Below, piece after piece: positions 48,501 through 60,500 of a stretch of DNA of 64,000 bases (position 1 is the first letter of the stretch; every line of letters starts with the position of its first letter). The DNA lies in NCBI GenBank assembly GCA_037951165.1, contig JBBDHG010000008.1, positions 3,219,501-3,283,500 of the forward strand. Direction: 5' to 3'. Below the pieces are notes generated by a model. The model did not search any database, was not told where the DNA came from, and worked only from the letters and a program-made list of their open reading frames with translations. The translations under genes and the position numbers were made by a program. Origin of the DNA: Lophius americanus (taxonomy: Eukaryota; Chordata; Actinopteri; Lophiiformes; Lophiidae).

Positions 48501-51500
48501 AGGATACACAAAGGATGTAACCAAACTGGACGACACTTATCGGTGCGGATTACAAACAAATTCTTCGATTGCAGACAAATCAAATCTGTATTAAATCTGA
48601 AGAGGAAGTTCAACAAATGATAAGACACTATCTGGTATGAGCTAACCCATGTAGTCATTAGCTCATCTATTGATTGAAATATAGTTATAATATTGTTACA
48701 TTGTGCCCTTTGACATTCTTTGACATCAATTCCAGTGCTTTTGTGCTGTTCCTTTCGGCCTACTGTGGGCTTCACTGAGGAAAAGAAGACTATACTAGCA
48801 TTTTGCAAGGGTCAAATGTTGTCACCATGCTTACCGCATAGTATACATTTTTATCTTATTGTGAACGGCACTTTAAATTTACACGCAGGCTTACTAAGCG
48901 CATACTAGGCTAATGGAGTATGGGTATGGTTTTTATATTGTCCCCGTTCTTCTTTGCAATTATGCATGTAGAAACCAGGGCATGGGAAATGTCTAGAATA
49001 ATGTCACTTTGTCATCTAGCAGCAAATGTACATACTGTAAGCATGAGCTCATGCCCCACCTCAGGTGGAGGTGATACATTAATCAATCTACACATTACCA
49101 TAGATCAAAAACTCACCTGCTTCGGGATCCTTTGGGATTTTCCACATGTAGAGGTTGAAGTCGTCTGACCCAGACAAGATGTACTGAGTAAGAAAATAGA
49201 GGAATGGTTACAGATTGCTGAACGTGCATTAGTAGTAATGCATTTACAGACAGACAGAAAAAGAAACTCTGGGGGGGGTCAATGCTCTGTATGAAACGAC
49301 CAGATCTCATCGCAACATTCGTCTCAGGATGTGGATCAAATACTCACCCTAAATGACACGACAGTTTGACCCTAACGCGGCCCCTGCTCTTCCTCTGAAC
49401 AGCTATTAGACAGATGTTTCCACTTAAACCTACTGCTTGAGGTTAGTTTTGACAAATCCAGAGTGGGGGGTAGGGGGAGTTGGGGGGAAGTATCCATTCC
49501 TATATACATATAGACAATATTTCTTAAAGGAACGGTTCATCAGATATTTAAATGCAGTCGTAATCTGCTCATCAACATGTTGATGAAATGTCAAGTTTCA
49601 TAGGCCGCAAAATATTTCTGGACGATGTTTCCTCCTAAACAACATAAAAAGATGGGAACTCGTTATATATAAAATAACACAGTTCGGTCATCTCTATGTA
49701 CAGTGTAATGAATAGTAAATCCACAAATCAAAAACCAACCATGTCAAGAATTAAGACAAATGAAAATATAAGTGACTTCTAATGAGGAGAGGAAAAGCAA
49801 AGTCTCCAGCAGCAGTACCCAAACTCCCTCCTCTAACAGGGAGGTGTTAGACCCCTCCTGTTAGAGGAGGGTCTAACACCCTTCATGACAAGCATCTATA
49901 GTTCTTTGTAGCGACCCTTTAGATGCTATGACCTGCTGCATAGTCAGACAAAAATTTCTGGCAGCGTTCCTGTGGAATCTTTAATCCCGCATCGGTAAAA
50001 GACACCAACTCTGTCCTGACTGTGACAGCTACCCCCACATGTTCCAGGACTTCAAACCAATCAAACACCTCACAATCCACATCAGACTTTTTGTATAATA
50101 AGGAACATCCTGCCTGTATGGCATGGTTTGGGTTCAATGGGGCAGATGCTGCTCGAAAGATCGAAAGCCTAGAAAAGCCAGCTTCACAACCATCTTGTTT
50201 CACTAACTCTGAACAAATCACCATCCAGTATATAAGAAAAAATGAAAAGCTTCAAGGGTCACCTGACCACAACATTCCTGAACCAGCCAAGGTACCAACA
50301 CACTCAGCTAACTTGAAAAGTAAATTCATATTCTACTTAAACATGAAACCCCCCCCCCCCCATGTATTGGTAAGTTAATATTAAAATTAAATTAACAAGA
50401 GCAAGCTAGAACAATGAAAGAACACTGTAAACACAATTCATAGGATGAAAGATATTTATATGAATGAAAAAATAAACTTTTAATCCAACTCCTTGGGTTG
50501 AAGGATTTTATTTCCAACTGAAACGTCTCTTAAATCAATTCAGGGCTTTTGGAGGCTTGGGTAACTCCATACGAGCTTTCTGGAGTCAATTTATGTTTGT
50601 TGCTTTTTTATATTTCAAAAGAAGCTCTCATCTCCTTCAGCTGTTTAAAAGAGTGATTCAAGACTGTTTGGCTGTGAAACTCCAAAGAAGAGTTGACGGA
50701 ATCTTCATATTTAGGTGAACGGTGAAAGAAATATCGCGGTGACCCAGCCTTTAGTGACAGTACGAAGTTTTATCATTATTTGACTAGCAGGTGGTTGAAC
50801 AACATTTACATCCACTTATAAATATTTTGGTACTGAATGTGAAGCACCAGAGTCTATGCCCTCTTTAAAACATGCATCCTTCTTTCAGCAAAAGTCTATC
50901 TAATCAGCACATCTGTTGAGCCTTACTTCACCATCTGGAGGCACATTTCTGAGAAATGTTCCAGGTTTGTTTTCAGGCTCCTCTTGTGCTGCTTCTGGCC
51001 AGTTCTGAGTTATGTTTGTGTCTTTTTATCAGCTGACCATTTAAACAAATGTCTTCTATTTCCTTCTGTAAATATTCTGCTGATCCATTTTCTTTTAACT
51101 TGACTGTGTCTCGGACTTACTCAAAAATGTAGCTAAAATGTTGAGGTTTTGCAATCACGAAGGCCGGTTTATCCATTTTCACCGGTTAAGTCATACTATT
51201 TCTATTGTTTGCTTGTTGAAAAAAACAGTCTTGACCGAGAAATCATTACTCCTTAAATGGTTCCTGAGACGCAGACTGTTAGTCATCACCCTGTGGCTCC
51301 GGGGCACATGAACACAGCCTGCACTGGACACCAGTGCGCTCGGCCTCAGACTCCCAGAGGAGACGTCAAATAGGAATGTCACACCTATAACTCCCTCCCT
51401 CTCTTTTTCCATCAGTTTTCTGTGGTAAGTTGCCCCTCTGCAATTCTGCCTTCATACCATTCTGAAATAAATGCTCTGACTTCTATGGCTCTGGTTCAAT

Positions 51501-54500
51501 ATGAGTAAATCTCTGAAAACTGGATTGAGAGCATTGGCTTTCTTATGACCTTGGTCATATTTCTTTGCCACGCCTTGTTTTCCACATCTTCCTCCAAGGG
51601 TGCAATTTTACTTGAGTTTCCAAAAGTACAATCAGAACCGGAGGCTTCAGTTACTAGGCTCCTCTCCTCTGGAACAATCTCCTAGCCTCGTTTCAGGGGG
51701 TAAACACCCGCTCTACATTTCAAAGGAGGCTTAACACCTTCCTCTTTAATCAAGCTTATTATTAAGGATAGGTTATAGTTATGCTGGTATAGATTTAGAC
51801 TGCTAGATAATTTCCCATAATGCACTAAACTTCTCTTTACCTCTCGCTCTCTTTTCTTACAAATCCATCTCACTAAATGCCTGGTACTAACTAGACTTCT
51901 TCCCAGGAGTGTCTGTGCTTTTTCATCTGCATGGCCACATGGATCATAGCTGGACCAATCGCTAGGGACCTGGTTGATGCCCAATGATGACATCATTATT
52001 ATTATTATAAGTTGGTGGTGGTCACTTACCCTCTATCTCACCTGCTCTCACACATTTAAACCAAACGATCAAGACAGAGGGCCGCCAACCTGAGTCAGGA
52101 TCTGTTCAAGGTTTCTGCCTGTTAAAAGGCATTTTCTTCCTCAACACTGTCAACAAGGGTTTGCTCATGGGGGAACTGCTGCATCCCTCTAGAATAAAGA
52201 CTATGACAGAGACCTGCTCTTTCTGAAAAGTGCATTGAGATCATTTAGCGCAATATAAAGAAGATTGACTTGACTCTCTTGATTGAGATGTCTAACAAAT
52301 CGTGTCTTAAAAAACATCCTTTATGTATGCATCTAACATGTTAATTACAAACAAAGTTGTCCATATCTATCCCAAAGATTCATTATTGTTGTTTAAACAA
52401 TAAACTTTGTCAGTTTAAAGAAAAATGCTAAGTTTTTCAATCAATTAGTTTCTAATTCAATATATAATACATTTTATATGTATGAATATAACATTGTACA
52501 TTTACTGTGTGACACACAATAGTTGAGGGCTGATTCTAAAATGAATAGCACGAGGAATGCTAGATCAGTATTTCTCCTTTTAAAGATTTTTAAGTCAACC
52601 TGCAAAAAAACTAATCTTGGAACCTTCGAGCATCACTCCTGCAGCGAGGGATATTTTTAAGCCTTCATGGGCCCTGCTGACATTTGAGGATAATGTTAGC
52701 ATAATAAACATTACTGGAGGATGATGTCATGTCTGAGGAGGACCTACAGGAGGGCCGAAGACTGAGTAAAGGGGCTTCTGGTGTTCCTCCAATGCCAAAA
52801 AGGGAGTCAATATATTCTCCCACTATAATTACTTCTATTGACCTTTTGTCTTTGAATTTAATTTAATGTAACAACAAAGTCTGTTCTGTCCACTGGTTGA
52901 GAACAATTCTGTTTGCTCTACTTATTGTTTAGTATGTTGGCGACAGGGGCGAAAACGCTGCAACTTACAAAAACACTTGCAAATAAACGGATGCAGGCAA
53001 ATTAAGAAAATGTTATAATCAATTTGACAACATTTGCGCAACATTTGGAAATGCGGTTTGGAAACGTTTCATTTGATATTTTTATCCACCGAATTACGAT
53101 TCAAAGGCTTTGGTTTCCTCATCTCAAGAAAAGGATTGCTTGTTGCATTAAGTTTGCATTGTTTGCAACAACTGACAATAATGACACTAACACACTAACT
53201 GTGTGCAAATTCATCTTAGACACAATGTCAAATAAGGTTTTATTCTGAGTTACATGACTGTATGACCAAGAAGGTTGCTAAGCTAACATGAAGGAAGACA
53301 ATATTATAAGAAAAGTTTGTGTTGTATATCTGTTCAATTCTCTAGAGGAAGTATTAAAAAAGTAAACACTTCTGTTGTGTTGTCCCTTTTGTAGATCATT
53401 TCCTTAATGTGTTGTGGCTTTGGGAGCGTACTTTACAAAAGCTGCACTTGTGGTCACATTGATGAAGATGTCATCCAAATTTGCCTGGGTTTTGTGTATT
53501 TACATGCGTTTTCTAAATTTGCAAGCGTGTTTGTCACTGTTGGCCACCATAGTATTGCACTCTTCAGCGCAATATATTTATTAGAAGCTTTTATATTGCA
53601 CATGCACATGAAAGGGAAATCTACAGACATCCTGTAATGCAATTCATTCAATATTTTTTTACACTAGCAGAAGGTGTGCTGAAAATGGCAATAAATTACA
53701 AAAAATATTATTATATTAATATATTTAAAAATCTTAATAATCCTAATTCTCATTGAATTTAATCTGTATCATCTGGTCACCGACCTGATCTTTGTCCCCA
53801 GCAAAGCAGCAGCTCTTCATGGTGCAGGAGTTGAAGTAACCCTGGTTGTCAAACTGAAAGCTGGGCAGGCGGGAGTGCAGCTCATAGAGGACAGGGGGCA
53901 GGCGGCGACGCAGTGCCAACAGTTGGGTGCCGGTGCTGTTGAAGCGCACACTCATGGCGCTCTGCAGGGACATACTGCCTCCATATCGCAGCAAGGAGCT
54001 GAGAGAGCAGTGGGAAATAATGTGTTAGGAGTCGTATTCCTAAATCTTACCTTATTATATATTTCAAAAAATAAACGCAATGCTTATTTTTCACAAAGTA
54101 CAATTAAATACAAAGCAAGTGTGAAGCCGCAAGTACACATTAATTCCTACTGAGCCTTGCTCAAGTGTGATGAACACCCAAGGCAGGAACAACGTGACAC
54201 AAATTACGCCTTTGCACAATTTGAAAAATGTCAAATTCATGTGAGGTTGTTACAAAAGTCTGAGAATCCCTTGATATCACATGACATGGGCTGAACTCTT
54301 ACTAAGTGTCCACAGTTGCTGTTCCAACCATTTGGTTTTATTACTGAAGCTTTGGTGCGAGAGTCGAAGTATGAATGTGAATAGTAACAATGTCAATAGT
54401 GCCAATAAATGGCTCTTATTCTACATAAGTTGTATATATGTTATTGTACTGTGATTAAACTCACACTGCAGTACTTTGATGCAATCAGTAGCACGTGTAA

Positions 54501-57500
54501 CTTCTGTAATGAATTAGCGACTTGTCTAGCTAGGGTATACCATGCCTCTCACTCAATGTCAGCTGGGATCAGTTTAACCCCCCCCCCTAAAATTTTTAAA
54601 TTCTAGAGAATTACATTTTTAAAACACATTGATTTCATTAAACACACTTCAATTTTAAACTATGTTGAGGGTTACTAGTAAACGGAGGGAATAACTGAGA
54701 ATTGTGTGTTGTTTTTTTTAACACAGCTACACTGCAGACAGGCAGAGCCAACAGTGACTCAATGTTTAATTCTCGTTAGTCATTTATGTATTAATAAAAC
54801 CAAACACATATTGAGAAAAATTCAGAAAATCAGACATGTAAGAGATGAAATATTTGTTTGACCTTTGAGACAGCTATATCTTGGCAGATTGACAGTGCTG
54901 TTCAGTTTAAAAGTAAGAAAACAGCGCTGCCTGGTGGACATGAGCAGGACAAGTCAAATCAACCAACGTCCACAAACCTTTTGTGGAGAGGTGGAGCAGT
55001 TTGGGACCGATCACCCTTGACAGAACTTTGCACTCCAGTGATCGACATCAGGTATTCATTCATTTAAACGCATTTTACAATTGAATATGTTGATCCACAT
55101 TTATTGATCAAACATCACATCAGTAAGTAATACTAAAAAACCATTAGTACCATGATGAAATCATAATGTGACTGCATGACCCTGAAACCCTTGCTTCAAA
55201 ATTGGACTTTAATTAGTATCAACATCAACATTTGATAATTATTCATGGAAAAATAAATAATTCACTAAAGAAGGTTTTTCTCAGAATCTTTCTTGGTCAA
55301 CGAAGAAACATCAAATTCGACACCTAACTGTTGCAGCTCAGTGCAGTGAAATATTAACCCCACTTGACCCAGATACAGACACTTACTTGACCCCACTTAC
55401 TGGGGTTTAATGTCTAATACTGAATTGTATCAGATCTTCACACAAAATGTATGATAAAGCCACCTGAGAATATACAAGATAAAAATTTTAAATTATATAA
55501 CTAAAGGTTTTTTTCAATTGAATTTTATTTAACAAGGCAAAAGGCTAAAATACGAACTGGACCTTTAAAAACACGAATTACCCTCCTGGCAGAGGAAAAA
55601 ATGTGTCAGGCTAGAAATTACCTTACCTTCGTGGTTTGCGGATGTCCCATAAACCAACTCCCTCCTTTGAGTTGGCGGTAGCGATCAGTCTGGGCTCCAC
55701 GGGGTTAAACATCACACTGTGGAAGGCTGATGGGTAGCTGGCCAGGCAGAACGGCTCTACAGGAACATATGATATTTTAATGAACTATAACTACGTGATT
55801 ACAGTAACCACATGGGCAGAACAATCAGCACAAGACATCCAGTCCATTTCTTTCCAATCCACACTGAAGTATCTCAACTATGATTGTGTAAAGATATTGA
55901 AGGCAAACATTCCACCGGACAACCAAATTCTCCCACACAGTGTTATTCTTCACAATCCACGTTATAATCCAGATTATGATTTTGATCGGGTGATTAAATT
56001 CTAAATTGTTTGAGACAGTAATATGTACAATAGGCATATACATCAAAGTATAAGAGCAGAGAGGGGAACATACATTCCATTGTCAACAATATGTATGTAT
56101 TTTAGAGTCGCTCAAAAAAATTTTAAATGTGTCTGCAAACTGTGTTTGACATTGCAAGAGTCTTTTTCCCTATTGTGTAAATCTTGGTGAGAATGATGTT
56201 AGCGGAGGTTTGGGCTTGGAGTGATATCAAAATACGCTTAAGTTGGATTTTAACAGATTTTTAACATTAAAAAGATTTCTTCATATACTTTATGTGCCAG
56301 GGCTGATTTTGACATTATCCAGTTATTACACCAGCAGAGGTTTGTCAACAGTCAGTCAGTCCCAAATGCCACTGTCGCACAATACTAATCAACAATTTAG
56401 TATTCTAATTTAAATCCAGGTGCATTTACATAATTAGATGGATTTTATTTAATGTAATGAAATTACTAGTAAAACAACACTTAAGTTTCAGAGAGAGCTG
56501 AGACTCATTTAGTGAAGTAGTGGCGAAGGAGCAGAGTGACATAAAAAGCTTGAGGGCAAAATTTAACACTGATTACTGTTAAATGTATTATTAGGCCAAC
56601 TTGGTCACTAGGAGGGTTTCTAAAATAGAAGGATGGAAGATGAGCCACTGCATTTTTAAAGTTAGAAATAAGTACCATGTCAAATTCCCTTTCACTCAAA
56701 CAGGGACACTCACGGTGTGGAAACTTTATTTCAAACACAAAGTCTATTTTTCAACCAATAAAAATGAAAATGATAAGTTTCATTTTTTATAGATAACATT
56801 AGACACTGATCAAGATTGCTTTTATCAGATTGCATATCAGTCTTCTAATTTATCTTTTGTGTTTGAAACGTATTACCTGAGGCAACATTTCAATACAACG
56901 TTATTCTGAAAATATATCCTGATGTTTAGTGAGCTCTCGAGAAATCATATCTGAGGTGTGATCAGCCTTAATTCACCCGTTTGTTAAGAACGTGTTGTGA
57001 TTGTACATAACACGCAGCTTTGAGCAGAAATGTATATTTTTTTATTACCACGAACCATGGGAACATAAAAAATGCCTCAGCGTACCTGCATTCGGTGGCT
57101 CACGGGTGTCCCAGATGAGAACACGTCCGTCGTCAGATGAGCTGGCAAATACGTTGTCATTTACTGGGCTGACAGATAAACTGTACACCGCATCAATATG
57201 CAGAAACACGTTCAGAGTTTCTCTCCTGCAGAAACAACAAAGTAGAAATGAAAGTGTCAGCCAAAAAGAGTTTTATCACCCAGCGGCCATTTTTTATAAA
57301 GGCTGAGTATATCAAAAAGGTTTGATTCTGCAGTAAATATTTGTGTTATTTTACTAACCGCTCCACATCATGAAGAATCACCTGTTCATCATTTCCTGAA
57401 AGACAGCAAACAGACAAAGTGTGAATCGGGAAGTGAAGGTACAGGATTAATACTCTGCCAAACCTGCTAATACTTAAACGCACTGGCATTCTGGTTTGTT

Positions 57501-60500
57501 TAACCTGGTGTGGTTAAGGCAGAGGCAGTATGTGTTTTTCATCCAACGGTTGAAAAGGAATACATTACTGTTGAATGGCCATCAACAACTGTCTGATTGA
57601 CATTCTGCTCTTTTGTTCTTCTTGAGAGAAGGTGTAGTGGCACTTACTCCTCCCTATCAAGCCATTGGGGTACACACAAAACTACCTGCATCCCTGACAT
57701 CATGCCGTGCTTTGGGCACTGCCAACACCTAATCAGGGCCCATCTTTTACTGATACTGACTGAGGGAACAATCTCAGCTCGGATAGGCACCAGCCACCCC
57801 TGTCCCCGATAAGGATAAGAGGTTACGGATAATGGTTGAATGACTAAAAAATGAAGTTCAGAGAACATTAACTTTCATAAATGTAAATAAAATAACACTT
57901 TTTGTGCGAAAACAAACAAACACCTGTTTAAGAACATTAAAAATCAGGAAACGTTTCCTCAAGATTCTGTGGATGTTGACATTTAAGGTGAATAAGTGGA
58001 TTCCAAGTATTTGTTTGCAAAACCTACAGTTCCACCCGCCTCAGCATCGGAGCAAATGACAAAGTAACAGTCAAACTAACACTTGTAGTAGCAGATGGAA
58101 TATGATGGAATAGTACTTTTCTTATGGCTAGCAAAGCACTGGTGCTTCTCAGATTTTATGTTTGAATCCAATGCCAATATTTTGGCCTGTTCATATTGTT
58201 TCATGTGTATTATTGGATGGTTTTAGATAGCTTCAATATTTCTCATCTTCTAACGATCTCCCAACTGAAATTAAATTATCTTGTGGTTGAGCGGCTCAAA
58301 GTTTTGTAATCTTGTGTTTATGTTTGTGATCCAATACATTTTTTCTCCTTTGTATATTTTATTTAATTAGAAGTGAGTCACAACTATCCATCAATTCAAT
58401 TCACATTCAGGTTTTGGAAAGGTTCCATTGTTCAGCTTTTTCCAGAAGTCAGTTATCTTTTGCAAAATACACTGACCGGTATGTCAGTTTGTTGACAATT
58501 TTCCTGAAGCCCATCATTACTCATGTTGTCATCTTTGGAACATGTTTGCATTGGTGATTCCTTTGCTTCTTTTTGAACTGGATGGATATTCTGATGCGCT
58601 GTGCATCGGAGTTGATGATGGAAGATTCACATCTTTAAGGTTTTATTCATATTCATGCATTCGTCATAGCGCCGTTGATGGTGTGTTTTCAATTGGTTGA
58701 ATATAGTAGTTGTGCTGCTTTGCAGTGCAAATACAACTTTAAAGGCACTCTTTACATACTGGGGCAGGTGTAGCTCGGTGGGTATCCCAGCCCCTGCAGT
58801 CTATATATCAAAGTGTCCTCGAAAAAGACCCTGAAACCCTATTTGCTACCTTGGCACTTTAAAGGGGCTGACCCATGCTCCTCAGGGAAAGGTCAAATGC
58901 AGAGAACTTATATTACAATGCTGCACTGTATGTATGTGCTGCGTATGACTATGTGTTTATAAAGGCTTAGAGTAATAATTACTATTATTATTATTTGTCA
59001 GTTTCCTTCAATTCAAAATATGTTTGAACAATGAATGTTGGTCCGCGTCGATGGACGAGCTCTTCAACCTCTGCTCCTCCTTACATTTCATTTTTATTTT
59101 GACCATCTGATATTTGTTATCTGAATCCAGAACAATTTTGCACAGTGCAAAGAACTGCTGTTGGTCAGTGAGTGGTAATTGGTGGATTGAAATTTGCGTA
59201 GCTGCTGAGTAATGTACGTACTGAGAAAAACATCTTAAATATCAATAAAGCTTAATTATATTAATTTAAAGGTGGAATGTCAAACTGAGTTAGAGAGTAA
59301 ATTTGAATAACTGTCCAACCCCACCACATATCAAAGTATAGTTAGCATTACCTATTTCAAATACAAAGATCAGTCATTGCTAAGGGATTGAGACTGAAAT
59401 ACCACAAAAATAGAATATAAAACAATTAACTAAAACAGACCAATCAATTCGGTCAGCTGAAATTGAATACCTTCCCCCCTAAAAATCCCAGATTATTTTA
59501 GAGCTAGAATCGCAAAAAATGATATATTTGGTATTTGACTAGAATACTGAAATACCTGCAATGCCTCAAATTTAAGTCGTGGTTATTTCATAGATAGCAA
59601 TTACATTGTTCTATATTTAATATAAATTTTGTCTCATCAATAACGGCATTCCTGAGCGTGAAATTTTCTCATGCAGATCTAGACTGATGGTCCAGGGACT
59701 GGAAACAAGAATAAACCATATGAATAAGCAAATATAAGGTTAGGTATTCTTGCTCTTACCACCAGAGAAGACCTTCTTGTTAGTGCTGTCAAAGGCCAGA
59801 CAGAAAATATTCGACAGGTGCTCTCCCTTCAGCTTCACAGGCTTGGACCGAGTGTGGATGGCTTTCTCCATGTGCCACAGGAGTACTCGGCGGTCGTCTC
59901 CTCCTGAGAACAGGACAGGTTGAGAACAGGTAATTAACAACACAAACATAGAAAAAAGTCTCAATATCATGGAATGATTACAAACTTTAGAAGTTACGTT
60001 CTAAATAAGTAATATAATAATAATAATAATAATATGTAGGAGATGCAGACATTTCTACCAATGTTCTCCTCATATATTGATTTTTTAAATAATTTTGCGA
60101 AGGGGAATGTGTTAAAACTCTTGCATGATTAATAACAAAATGGAAATAATTATAGCGTTATTAATTAAATTTAGGATTAAAAAAAACATCAAGTTTTAAT
60201 GTATCCACAAAATATTTTGAACATCTCCAAACATTCCGTTCAGCTTCATCACTCAATGTGATGATTTACTGGTCTTCTGGTTTATGATAATAATTATAAT
60301 AAAGTAACCGTTATTTATCGCATGTTACACAGTTCACACATACAGTAGAACTCGGCATATAACCCTTCCCTGAGGGAGTAGCAGCCTGTAAAGTGCCCGG
60401 GGAGCTGAGGCTCCACGGTCTTGGTCAAGAACACAGGGCTTGTTGCATCAGGGGCTGGGCTCGAACACTGGTCTCCAGGTTGAAGGACGACTGCTCTACC

